Part shown: positions 55,155 through 64,000 of the stretch, in pieces | How positions within the stretch are numbered: the first letter of the stretch is position 1 | Layout: each line of letters begins with the position of its first letter | NCBI GenBank assembly: GCA_019359315.1 | Contig: JAHHHO010000011.1 | Location: 1 to 64,000 of the forward strand | DNA length: 64,000 bases | Direction of reading: 5' to 3' | Source of the DNA: Myxacorys californica WJT36-NPBG1 | GTDB taxonomy: Bacteria > Cyanobacteriota > Cyanobacteriia > Leptolyngbyales > Leptolyngbyaceae | Made by a program: the position numbers and the translations under genes | Notes under the pieces: model-generated | What the model saw: the letters and a program-made list of their open reading frames with translations, nothing else | What the model was told of the DNA's origin: nothing | Databases searched by the model: none

Positions 55155-56267
55155 TCAATCACGAGGTCGCGGAACCCAAAGGCGGGAGGAGCGCGATCGC
55201 GTCATTACGTCTTGCCAGAGCCGTTCATAGCGTTGAGTCATGGCCTCAACAGTGAAGTTAGCCAATGCCATGTCTCGTGCCGCTTGACCAAGCTGAATTC
55301 TAAGCGCCGGGTTGTCTCTGAGGCGTTGCAGAGCGATCGCTAATCCGTCAACGTCATTTTTCTCGATCAGCAGTCCGGTCTTACCGTCGAGAATCGCTTC
55401 TGGTATACTGCCAACGCGGGTAGCCACAACGGGACGGGCAGCTAACATCGCTTCCACCATCGCTAAGGGAAAGCCTTCTGAGCGCGATGGCAGTGCGACG
55501 ACATCGAAGGTGGATAAATATGACTGAGGATGCTCGACCCAGCCGGGGAGATGGACGCGATCGCGAATGCTCAACTTGTCTGCTAATGCTTCTAAATAGT
55601 GTCGTTCGTCTCCTTCTCCCAGGATTACGACTTTTGTCTGTTCGACCTGTGCGATCGCCTTCAGTAAAATTTCATGGGCTTTCATCGCGTCTAATCTGCC
55701 AACGCTACCTACGATGATTGATTTGTTTGTGATTGATTGATCTGTAGAATGTTCCTTCACTTCTCCACAGTCAGGAACGCCATTTGGAATCGAGATGACC
55801 GAGTTTCGACCCAAAGCGTAGAAGTCTTCCATACGACGACAACTCGCCTCTCCCACCGCGACATGAGCATCGACTCTGAGGGATAAAAAACGGGTTTTCC
55901 AAAGCGCGATCGCATCGGTTGTTCTAAGCGGAAGTTGATCGACTCGAATCACGCGAGTATAGGGTAATCCTAACGCAGCGGCTAATGCAGCATGACACGC
56001 CCAGGGAGTACAAAGATTAATATGAATAATATCGGGTTGTAATGAATAGAAAGTAGCTAGATGAGAGAAAGGATTATCAGATAGAACAACTCTTCTAGCA
56101 CTAGAACGGCGACTTGCAATTGCATCGACAACAACTGAAGAAACACCAGTGATCGTAAATTGGATATCCTCTGAGGCTGTGGCCACTAAATGGCCCAGAC
56201 TAATTTCCGCTCCGCCAATGCCAGCAGAATCAGTATAGACAACAACATGAAGAGGATGTTTATCCAT
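55155..56267 (-). CDS. Glycosyltransferase family 4
   Basis: 370 aa GT-B enzyme. GGAEISLGHLV near the N-terminus, GSVGRLDAMKAHEILLKA and the donor-binding stretch PSRSEGFPLAMVEAML with the EX7E pattern. Probably adds a sugar to a surface polysaccharide or lipid. ATG 56267 overlaps the end of the upstream GT4 gene by eight bases; a GTG at 56285 is also in frame. Confidence 0.86.
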   Translation of the reverse strand: MDKHPLHVVVYTDSAGIGGAEISLGHLVATASEDIQFTITGVSSVVVDAIASRRSSARRVVLSDNPFSHLATFYSLQPDIIHINLCTPWACHAALAAALGLPYTRVIRVDQLPLRTTDAIALWKTRFLSLRVDAHVAVGEASCRRMEDFYALGRNSVISIPNGVPDCGEVKEHSTDQSITNKSIIVGSVGRLDAMKAHEILLKAIAQVEQTKVVILGEGDERHYLEALADKLSIRDRVHLPGWVEHPQSYLSTFDVVALPSRSEGFPLAMVEAMLAARPVVATRVGSIPEAILDGKTGLLIEKNDVDGLAIALQRLRDNPALRIQLGQAARDMALANFTVEAMTQRYERLWQDVMTRSRSSRLWVPRPRD

Positions 56268-57531
56268 AAATAGCAATCTCTTCACGCATGTTGGTTGAAA
56301 TAGCAGGAGAAACCGATCGATAAATCTCTAAGTGTGCATCGGCAATGCTGTCCCAAGTGAAGTTGTGGCTGAAGTGACGTCCTTGCTGAGCTAGGTCATT
56401 TGCTCTTGTGGGATTTGCGATGAGTTGAGTGAGCGCGATCGCAAGGTCATCCACCTGGCGCGGCGCGACTTGCTCAACCAAGGTTGACAACTCAGAATCA
56501 TTTGAGTGGGTGGCAACGATAGGTAATCCATGCGCCATCAATGCTAACAGCGATCCGCTTTTGAGCGTGACGCCATGATGAAACGGCAGTACGCCGATGT
56601 CTGAACCTGTGAGATAGTGAGATGCAGTTCTGCTATCGAGATACCCCGTCATGTGAACATAAGATGTCAGATTGAGCGATGCAATTTCAGCTTCCAACTT
56701 TTGCCAATACTGTTGTGCTTCCTCGCCTCTCAACGCCAAACTCTCAACCCCGCCGATTAAAATCAGTCGAGCTTGAGGCTGTTTTTGAACCACGGCTTTA
56801 AACGCTTGAAGCAACGTTTCTAACCCTTTTACAGGATGCAAAAAGCCAAAGAACGCAAGCACAACCGAATCCTGTGACCAACCACAAGTTTGAAGTAGCA
56901 TTTTTCTGGCCACACCGCGATTAGCGCCAGGCGCAACTCCGGAGGAACCGCTAGAAGCAACCTCAATGTTTGCACCAATCGGAATTTGATGAACCTTGTG
57001 CATTAGCAATGGGAGACGCCGATCAATAGTTTGCGTTGCTTGCTCATTTGTTGTGATTATGGCGTTGCTTCTAGTGAGCAAAAATCCGTCTTCTCGATCC
57101 CACCAGTACCGTTGCTGTCCCCAATCCTTTATCCGTTCTAACAATGGCTGCGATATCCACTTTGGCTGCCATTCCCACCAACCGTATTCGTGAATCGTGG
57201 TCACAATCGGACGATTCCAGCCCGTTTGTTTTAGGAGCAATGGCAATAGAAAAATCGAGCGATCAAAACCGTAGGTTCCAGCCGCGTGTTGAATGTGTAG
57301 AATATCTGCTTTTGTCCGATGAATCGCTTGAGTCAGGGAGATTAAGTTGCTTACATTCCAGTCTTCAACAGCCCCTAAAATCGTTGGCTCATTGCCTGCG
57401 ACTGCGTGAGTGGTCAATACAAAGGTTTCAATGCCTCGCTGAGCTAACACAGTTCTAAGGTGAGCCGTGTAGTGAGCAACTCCACAGCGATCGGGAGCAT
57501 AGGTTCCTGCAATAAGTGCGATTCGAGCCAT
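56260..57531 (-). CDS. Glycosyltransferase family 4
   Basis: 423 aa. CGVAHYTAHLRTVL at the N-terminus, FFGFLHPVKGLETLLQAFKA and LPFHHGVTLKSGSLLALMAH at the donor site. Co-translated with the second GT4 gene downstream and in line with the heptosyltransferase-like gene upstream, so the three form a surface-glycan cluster. Confidence 0.86.
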   Translation of the reverse strand: MARIALIAGTYAPDRCGVAHYTAHLRTVLAQRGIETFVLTTHAVAGNEPTILGAVEDWNVSNLISLTQAIHRTKADILHIQHAAGTYGFDRSIFLLPLLLKQTGWNRPIVTTIHEYGWWEWQPKWISQPLLERIKDWGQQRYWWDREDGFLLTRSNAIITTNEQATQTIDRRLPLLMHKVHQIPIGANIEVASSGSSGVAPGANRGVARKMLLQTCGWSQDSVVLAFFGFLHPVKGLETLLQAFKAVVQKQPQARLILIGGVESLALRGEEAQQYWQKLEAEIASLNLTSYVHMTGYLDSRTASHYLTGSDIGVLPFHHGVTLKSGSLLALMAHGLPIVATHSNDSELSTLVEQVAPRQVDDLAIALTQLIANPTRANDLAQQGRHFSHNFTWDSIADAHLEIYRSVSPAISTNMREEIAIYG

Positions 57532-57588
57532 GCCTTACGTACTCATTTATGATTTGTTTATCATGCTGAAATTGTTTAAGTTTCTAAT

Positions 57589-58689
57589 CTACTTTACGAT
57601 AGAGAATCTGTTGTTAATTAAATCCAATCCCGCACTAACAACTCTTTCTGGCTCAATGTCCAAGCACTCTAAGTTGTAAGGACAGGTAAACGCATAGCAT
57701 GGGCTACAGCCTGTAGGCTGACGCAACAAATGAGACTGGCAACTGCGAGGTTGCCACTGGCATTCAAGCTCGGTTCCGGCAAATAGAATGACGCTTGGAG
57801 TCCGAGTTGCATCCGCAATGTGCATGGTAGACGTGTTGTTACTGAGCAACAATCGAGCGTGGGCGATCAAGGCGGCGAGTTCTGATAAATCGGTTTTGCC
57901 AATCAAATCAACGCCCCACTCTCCTAGAATGTCTGTGACACCGCCGCTATGTTCTCTGTCTTTCTCAACTCCAGTGATCAAGATTTTCCAGCCTGTGGTT
58001 TTAGCGAGTTGACGGGCTGCGAGCGCAAACCGTTCGGCATCATAATTGCGAGACTGACAGCTTGTCCAAGGATTCAGCACCATAAATGGTGTATCAAGAG
58101 TGAGTTCGTTGTTGATCAGGAGCTGAGCAGTAGACTGGTTTGCAGCGTCAGGAATTTGAATCGTGAGGGTGCGATCGCGCACCTCTAACCCAACCGACTC
58201 GATCAACCGTAAATTCCGTTCAACTTGATGAATGTCATCCGGTGCAGACGGGATTTCATGAGTGAGCACCCCGCCTTTTTCTTTCGATTCTCCCACTCGA
58301 ATCGGAATGTCAGCGAGAGCGCAAAGCAACGCAGGCGGATGGGGCGATTGATTGAAACTTGTAAAAATAATGGCAGCATCAAATTGACCCGCTTTCAAGC
58401 TGGAAACTAAGTCCCACTCTCGCGCCGGGTCAAACGCCAATCGCCCCAGATCCTGCCACAGAACACGAGCTGTCAAGACCTGATCAACCCACGGCAATAA
58501 CGGTGCTGCCAAAGATCCTCCAGGACTTGCCATCAACGTCAGTTGGGCGTGAGGCAGATGTTCTTTGATTGCCTGCAATGCTGGACTGGTCATAATCACA
58601 TCGCCGATATTGTCTAAGCGCATGACTAGAACATTCTTGACCTTCGACCAATCCTGACTGATGTCGCTTTCTACAGAATCTGATAACAC
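57589..58689 (-). CDS. Glycosyltransferase family 9 (heptosyltransferase-like)
   Basis: 366 aa. VLVMRLDNIGDVIMTSPALQ is the typical GT9 start; LSNNTSTMHIADATRTPSVI and a late cysteine-rich part (CSPCYAFTCPYNLEC) follow. It transfers ADP-heptose or a related sugar to lipopolysaccharide or another glycan. Minus strand, divergent from mutS. Confidence 0.87.
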   Translation of the reverse strand: MLSDSVESDISQDWSKVKNVLVMRLDNIGDVIMTSPALQAIKEHLPHAQLTLMASPGGSLAAPLLPWVDQVLTARVLWQDLGRLAFDPAREWDLVSSLKAGQFDAAIIFTSFNQSPHPPALLCALADIPIRVGESKEKGGVLTHEIPSAPDDIHQVERNLRLIESVGLEVRDRTLTIQIPDAANQSTAQLLINNELTLDTPFMVLNPWTSCQSRNYDAERFALAARQLAKTTGWKILITGVEKDREHSGGVTDILGEWGVDLIGKTDLSELAALIAHARLLLSNNTSTMHIADATRTPSVILFAGTELECQWQPRSCQSHLLRQPTGCSPCYAFTCPYNLECLDIEPERVVSAGLDLINNRFSIVK

Positions 58690-58901
58690 TTGAGTTGCAG
58701 ACTAGTAACCAATCAACCCCCTCATCATGTAGAAATTTTCCTCGTTTTTCTATCACTCAATGGATAGAATTTGGAAATTAACGTGAAATACATTCTCATC
58801 ATTACAACGCAGATGTGAGAGGATAAACGAGTGAGTTGGACGCTCCCAACTGCCCATCTCCATGCGCTACAGTCTAGTAGACCCGTACTGATTGATTCGG
58901 C

Positions 58902-61580
58902 ATGACCGTCTCTCCTCCAGAACCAGACTCGACCCACGGCGTTCCCGATCGCCTCGTCAAACATGCGGTGCGCTATGCCGATCATCGAGCCGTCAACCGA
59001 GACGCTCTCACCCCGATGATGCGTCACTACGCAGATATCAAAGACCAATATCCCCATGCGCTCTTGCTCTATCGAGTGGGCGACTTTTACGAAACCTTTT
59101 TTCAAGATGCGATCGTCATTTCACGCGAGTTAGAGATTGTTCTCACCTCCAAAGATGGCGGCAAAGATGTGGGGCGTGTTCCCTTATCGGGCATTCCCCA
59201 TCACGCGCTCGATCGCTATTCCGCGCAGTTGGTTGAGAAAGGCTACGCGATCGCGGTGTGCGATCAGGTCGAAGATCCCGCCGAAGCGCAGGGATTAGTG
59301 CGGCGGGAAATTACTCGTGTGATTACGCCCGGAACGATTCTCGAAGAAGGAATGCTAAATGCGCGGCGCAATAATTTTTTAGCGGCTGTGGTGATTGCGG
59401 GTCATCACTGGGGGCTTGCCTACGCTGACATTTCCACCGGAGAATTTCTCACCACCCAATCCACGGGGCTCGATCAGCTCAATCACGAAATTACACGTCT
59501 CCAGCCCGCAGAAGTTCTTTTCCCAACCAATGCACCCGATCTAGGTGGACTGCTGCGACCGGGGGAGAAGTCAAGCCAGTTGCCCGATTGTTTGCCGACT
59601 CAATTTTGCTATACGTTGCGATCGCAGTCTCCCTTTTCTCAAGTTGAAGCGCGGCAACGACTGCTACAACGGTTTCGAGTGCGATCGCTAGAAGGAATGG
59701 GCTGTGAACATCTTCCTCTAGCGGTTCGTGCAGCAGGTGGATTGTTAGAGTATCTAGAAAGCACATCAGAGCGCGCAATCTCAAGTCAGAAGAAACAGTT
59801 TGTCACTCAACAAGTCCCGCTTCAGCCCATTTGCACATATACGCTAACAGAATATTTAACGCTAGATAATCAATCTCGACGTAACTTAGAAATCATGCAG
59901 ACAGTGCGAGATGGAACATTTCATGGATCGCTGTTATGGGCGTTAGATAAAACAATAACGCCAATGGGAAGTCGAGCGTTGCGGCGATGGTTGCTACAAC
60001 CGTTATTAGATATTTCCGAAATTCAAGCTAGGCAAAGCACAATTAAAGAACTCATTGAAGATGGGATCCTGCGAGAAGATCTGCAACAATTACTGAGGCA
60101 GATCTATGACCTTGAACGGTTAGCAGGTCGTGCTGGATCGGGAACCGCAAATCCTCGTGATTTGGTGGCTTTAGCAGATTCGATCAGTAAACTTCCTCAG
60201 TTGAGTCGGCTGGTTAAAGAGGCGCGATCGCCGTACTTGAAAGCGCTACAAAACGTTCCACCCCTTCTAGAAACCCTCGGAAATCGCCTCCACGCTCATC
60301 TGGTCGAGCGTCCACCTTTGGCGATAAAAGAAGGCGGTTTAATTCGTTTAGGCGTTGTGCCTCAGTTGGATGACATGCGCCATCAAGCCACGGCAGATGA
60401 AAAATGGCTTGCCGATCTCGAAGTTTTAGAGCGCGATCGCACAGGCATTCCAACTCTAAAAGTGGGATATAGCAAAACCTTTGGCTATTTCATCAGCATT
60501 TCTCGTGCCAAAGCCGATCAGGTTCCGCCCGAATACGAGCGCAAGCAAACCTTGACCAACGAAGAACGCTTTATCACCGCAGAACTGAAAGAACGCGAAA
60601 GCCGCATTCTGAATGCCCGCAAAGAACTAGGCGAATTAGAGTACGACGTTTTTGTGGGATTGCGAACTGAAGTCGGAGAACAGGCAGAACTGATTCGGTC
60701 GGTCGCTCATGCGGTAGCGGCGGTAGATGCGCTGGCAGGTCTAGCTGAGGTTGCCGTCTACCGGGGCTACTGCTGTCCGAAAATTCTCGCAGGTCGAGAA
60801 ATTGCGATCGCAGAAGGTCGCCATCCCGTCGTCGAGCAATCCTTACCCGCTGGATTTTTTGTGCCAAACTCGGCTGAGTTGGGCAGCAATGCCATCGCTC
60901 CCCATCCCGATCTGATCGTCCTCACCGGACCCAATGCCAGCGGCAAAAGCTGTTATTTGCGTCAAATTGGACTGATTCAACTGATGGCACAGGTTGGCAG
61001 CTTCGTTCCAGCTCACTCTGCGAAGTTAGGCATTTGCGATCGCATCTTCACCCGCGTCGGAGCCGTCGATGACCTCGCTACCGGACAATCGACGTTTATG
61101 GTCGAGATGAACGAAACCGCGAATATTCTAAATCACGCCACGCCGCGATCGCTGGTGTTGCTCGATGAGATCGGTCGCGGAACCGCCACGTTTGATGGGC
61201 TCTCGATCGCGTGGGCCGTCGCCGAGCACTTGGCGACTGAAATCCGCGCCCGCACGATTTTCGCCACTCACTATCACGAACTGAACGAACTCGCCTCAAT
61301 CCTGCCCAACGTGGCAAACTTTCAGGTGACCGTGAAAGAGATGCCCGACCAAATTATCTTTCTGCATAAAGTCCAGCCTGGAGGAGCCGATCGCTCTTAC
61401 GGCATCGAAGCAGGACGCCTCGCTGGGTTGCCGTCCTCCGTGATCGATCGCGCCCGTCAGGTCATGAATCAAATCGAGAAGCACAGCAAGATTGCGCTCG
61501 GGCTGCGGAAAGGGAAACGAAGTGAGCCAACTCGCCACCACGACAATAACCCAACACAGCAACTAGATATTTTCAGGTAA
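58902..61580 (+). CDS. mutS: DNA mismatch repair protein MutS
   Basis: 892 aa. Mismatch-contact motif in [16 protein letters not shown] (Phe-x-Glu variant FYE), a central lever/clamp region, and the ATPase with Walker [15 protein letters not shown] near residue 675, [14 protein letters not shown] and FATHYHEL. Complete. Its 3' end overlaps the convergent GGDEF-EAL gene by 18 bases. Confidence 0.96.
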   Translation: MTVSPPEPDSTHGVPDRLVKHAVRYADHRAVNRDALTPMMRHYADIKDQYPHALLLYRVGDFYETFFQDAIVISRELEIVLTSKDGGKDVGRVPLSGIPHHALDRYSAQLVEKGYAIAVCDQVEDPAEAQGLVRREITRVITPGTILEEGMLNARRNNFLAAVVIAGHHWGLAYADISTGEFLTTQSTGLDQLNHEITRLQPAEVLFPTNAPDLGGLLRPGEKSSQLPDCLPTQFCYTLRSQSPFSQVEARQRLLQRFRVRSLEGMGCEHLPLAVRAAGGLLEYLESTSERAISSQKKQFVTQQVPLQPICTYTLTEYLTLDNQSRRNLEIMQTVRDGTFHGSLLWALDKTITPMGSRALRRWLLQPLLDISEIQARQSTIKELIEDGILREDLQQLLRQIYDLERLAGRAGSGTANPRDLVALADSISKLPQLSRLVKEARSPYLKALQNVPPLLETLGNRLHAHLVERPPLAIKEGGLIRLGVVPQLDDMRHQATADEKWLADLEVLERDRTGIPTLKVGYSKTFGYFISISRAKADQVPPEYERKQTLTNEERFITAELKERESRILNARKELGELEYDVFVGLRTEVGEQAELIRSVAHAVAAVDALAGLAEVAVYRGYCCPKILAGREIAIAEGRHPVVEQSLPAGFFVPNSAELGSNAIAPHPDLIVLTGPNASGKSCYLRQIGLIQLMAQVGSFVPAHSAKLGICDRIFTRVGAVDDLATGQSTFMVEMNETANILNHATPRSLVLLDEIGRGTATFDGLSIAWAVAEHLATEIRARTIFATHYHELNELASILPNVANFQVTVKEMPDQIIFLHKVQPGGADRSYGIEAGRLAGLPSSVIDRARQVMNQIEKHSKIALGLRKGKRSEPTRHHDNNPTQQLDIFR

Positions 61581-63782
61581 ACGCCCGGTCGTAGGCAGGA
61601 CTTGTGCAAGCTGAAAGAAGGGATTTGGTTTTGCAATCAGCGCTGCCGCCTCTGTTTTGGGCAATGGCTTCGAGAAGAGAAACCCCTGAGCATATTCACA
61701 CTTGAGGGCTTTTAGTTGCGCGAGTTGCTTAGTTGTTTCTACGCCTTCCGCCACAACATCCATCCCCAAGTTCCATGCCAAGGTGATAATGGTGCGGACG
61801 AGCTCTAATTTTTCTCCATCCGCATCCACTCGGCTAATGAACGATTGATCGATCTTCAAAAGATCCATTGGAAATCGGTACAGATAGCCCAGCGAGGAGT
61901 AGCCCGTTCCAAAGTCATCGACCGATAGCTGAATGCCCATGGCTTTGAGTTGAAGTAGCATGTCCATTGCCGATTCAGGGTTCTCCATGATGGCGCTTTC
62001 TGTAATTTCTAGCTTCAAACTATGGGCGTTTAGCCCTGTGTCCAGTAACGTTTGCTTAATTTGACTAATCAAATTTGGCTGCGAAAATTGGCGACCGGAG
62101 AGGTTAACACTGACAGTTAAAGCATCGTGGGGGAATACATCTTGCCATTCTTTAAGCTGACGGCAGGCTTCGCGCAACACCCATTGTCCGAGGGGGACGA
62201 TTAGCCCAGTTTCTTCTGCGATCGGTACAAACTTAGCGGGTGAAATTAGACCCTGTTCCGTATGCTGCCACCGGACTAACGCCTCAAAGCCCATAATCTT
62301 TCCAGTGGCCAACGCCACGATCGGCTGATAGTACAACTCAAAGTCCTGATGCTCGATCGCTTTTCGCAAATCATTTTCCAACTGCATTAGCGCCACCACA
62401 TGCGTGTGCATATCGGTGTCAAAGACTTCATGGCAGGCTTTGCCCTGAGCTTTTGCCCGATACATCGCAATGTCTGAGCCGCGCAGCAGATCTTCTGGAC
62501 GCTCAAAATTGGTTGTGCTGAGGGTAATGCCAATGCTGGCAGAGGTAAAGACTTCATGCCCGCTCAGCGCAAAGGGATGGGAGAGGGCTTGCTGGACGCG
62601 CTCAGCAACTTTGATCGCGTCCCTTTCATTCCGAATGTTTTCGAGCAGAATTGTAAATTCGTCGCCGCCGAGCCGTGCAACGGTATCTTGGGCAGACACA
62701 CAAGCTTCTAGACGACGCGCGATCGCAACTAAAAGCTGATCGCCGATCATATGCCCCAAACTGTCATTAATGACTTTGAAGCGATCGAGATCCAAAAACA
62801 GCACCGCGAACTGGTAGTTGCTATCTTGCTTTGCCCGGTTAATGGTTTGCGTTAGCCGCTCCATAAACAAGAGTCGATTGGGCAATCCGGTGAGGGGGTC
62901 ATGAAACGCATTGCGACGAAGTTGTTCTTCCGCCAACTTGCGTTCTGTGACTTCTCGCATCACAGAGACAAAGTGCGTCACTTGCCCTTGCTCGTTGCGA
63001 ATCGGAACCATGTTGACGTCCACCCAAAAATGCGAGCCATTTCGACGGTAGAGAATCACTTCTGCCCTGACTGCTTCATGATTGAGTAAGGATGTACGAA
63101 TCAGCTCAAGTTCGGAGGCTCCTGTGTCCTCTCCGAGCAGAATTTGAGCAGATTTACCGATGATTTCGCCAGAACTGTGACCCGTGGCGCGAGAAAACGC
63201 ATCGTTGACATAAACAATTCTGAGACTAAGCGGATCGTTGGTTGGTTCTGCCTGAGAAATCATCACGATTTCGTTGGCATTCACCACCACTGATTCTAAA
63301 AGTCGAAGATACTCCTCTAACCACTTTCGTTCGGTAATATCTTTCACGGCAATCAGCGTTCCAACTGGTTCACCGTTGCTATTACACAACAGCGTCGAAT
63401 TGACTTCAGCCCAAAACTTCCTGCCGTCTTTTCGCTTGAGTTGTCCTTCCTTCCACCCATAAAACTGTCGCGATTTGTTAGGGTCATCTCCCTGAAAATC
63501 TAGCCACCCTTCGATCGCTGAAAAAAACTGTTCTGCGGGTTTTCCCACCATTTCAGCCGTCGAACACCCGACTAGCTTCGCCATCCGAGAATTAACAAAC
63601 TGCACACGCTCTTGCACGTCCGTGATCACTACCCCATCGTTCAAATTCTCAACCACCGTTTGCAAGAGCCAGTTTGATTCTCTAGCGGTTGGATCAAACT
63701 GGCTCTCACTAGTGTAGGGTTCGGTCGCCACACTTGGCTCTTTGGGACTCTCTGCTTCCAAGTGTTGAAGGATGTTTGCCAT
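61563..63782 (-). CDS. PAS-PAS-GGDEF-EAL cyclic-di-GMP protein
   Basis: 739 aa without membrane segments. Two PAS/PAC sensor modules (about 35-155 and 160-285), a GGDEF domain with intact [11 protein letters not shown] and an EAL domain with [10 protein letters not shown] and the [13 protein letters not shown] loop. Both synthesis and breakdown motifs for cyclic-di-GMP look intact. Probably a cytoplasmic redox, light or ligand sensor controlling motility or biofilm. Confidence 0.92.
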   Translation of the reverse strand: MANILQHLEAESPKEPSVATEPYTSESQFDPTARESNWLLQTVVENLNDGVVITDVQERVQFVNSRMAKLVGCSTAEMVGKPAEQFFSAIEGWLDFQGDDPNKSRQFYGWKEGQLKRKDGRKFWAEVNSTLLCNSNGEPVGTLIAVKDITERKWLEEYLRLLESVVVNANEIVMISQAEPTNDPLSLRIVYVNDAFSRATGHSSGEIIGKSAQILLGEDTGASELELIRTSLLNHEAVRAEVILYRRNGSHFWVDVNMVPIRNEQGQVTHFVSVMREVTERKLAEEQLRRNAFHDPLTGLPNRLLFMERLTQTINRAKQDSNYQFAVLFLDLDRFKVINDSLGHMIGDQLLVAIARRLEACVSAQDTVARLGGDEFTILLENIRNERDAIKVAERVQQALSHPFALSGHEVFTSASIGITLSTTNFERPEDLLRGSDIAMYRAKAQGKACHEVFDTDMHTHVVALMQLENDLRKAIEHQDFELYYQPIVALATGKIMGFEALVRWQHTEQGLISPAKFVPIAEETGLIVPLGQWVLREACRQLKEWQDVFPHDALTVSVNLSGRQFSQPNLISQIKQTLLDTGLNAHSLKLEITESAIMENPESAMDMLLQLKAMGIQLSVDDFGTGYSSLGYLYRFPMDLLKIDQSFISRVDADGEKLELVRTIITLAWNLGMDVVAEGVETTKQLAQLKALKCEYAQGFLFSKPLPKTEAAALIAKPNPFFQLAQVLPTTGRLPENI

Positions 63783-64000
63783 GCCGCTTATGAGGTGAGG
63801 ATTGGAGCAGGTAGAGCATTTATTGAAGGTGCAACCTTGAAGATTGCCTAAACCTGCCTCTATTTAGGGATGGGCTTATCAATCTGAGAACTTAAACTCA
63901 GGAAAAAGAATTTATTCAAATTTGATACTGAAATCCTCTCACTGAACCGGAACTTTATAAAGAAGCTAACGCTTTGCGGCCATCAGTAAGCGCTTTTTCT

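Noticed and set aside
58484-59236. ORFs around the mutS start on both strands
   Set aside because: Arginine- and serine-rich shadow frames of mutS and the GT9 gene.

Overview
Cyanobacterial chromosome. The evidence is the dense HIP1 octamer GCGATCGC, a chlorophyll-biosynthesis gene (chlM), the phylloquinone cluster menA-menC-menE, and several small protein families typical of cyanobacteria. Gene style suggests a filamentous Leptolyngbya-like lineage, but that placement is a guess.

Layout. (a) 1-7.1 kb is core chromosome: chlM, a probable structured RNA, nagA, purE, menA, menC, menE and a small conserved gene, ending in a tRNA-Leu(UAG) gene. (b) 7.1-50.5 kb is one large Tn7-like element lying directly downstream of that tRNA. 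It has a transposition module (tnsD-tniQ-tnsC-tnsAB, all on the minus strand, reading toward the tRNA) and, at 38.6-44.1 kb, a type I-D effector operon (cas10d, csc2, csc1, cas6) with no cas3 and a Cas10d whose HD nuclease site is degraded. This is the gene content of a type I-D CRISPR-associated transposon (CAST). A two-repeat mini-array follows cas6, and a third stray copy of the same repeat lies about 500 bp from the right end. (c) The cargo between the two modules is a second CRISPR system: a type III-B variant (Cas10 without HD, Cmr3, Cmr4, Cmr5, a Cmr6-Cmr1-like fusion), two CARF-HEPN ribonucleases, a WYL regulator, and two csx18-cas1-cas2 adaptation modules, each followed by its own array (26 and 42 repeats). 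An IS630-type element, itself split by an IS4-family element, sits at the end of array 1. A small cluster (RHH protein, two cyanobacterial hypotheticals, a phage-like protein, HNH nuclease, small wHTH-like protein) lies between array 2 and cas10d. (d) 44.4-50.5 kb carries a 1492-residue STAND/NACHT protein with 14 WD40 repeats, probably anti-phage, and begins with a third copy of the transposon terminal sequence, so the element looks composite. (e) Just outside the right end is a fossil C-terminus of a second tnsD, evidence for an older Tn7-like insertion at the same tRNA. (f) 50.8-64 kb returns to chromosome: CHRD protein, nudC, ilvA, a GDSL hydrolase, three glycosyltransferases, mutS and a PAS-GGDEF-EAL protein.

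How it works together (inference from known CAST biology). TnsD would direct insertion beside tRNA-Leu. The nuclease-dead I-D Cascade plus the small TniQ would direct RNA-guided insertion elsewhere. TnsC would bridge targeting to the fused TnsA-TnsB transposase acting on repeated TnsB sites at the ends. The III-B system, STAND protein and HNH cluster look like a mobile defence island carried by the transposon.
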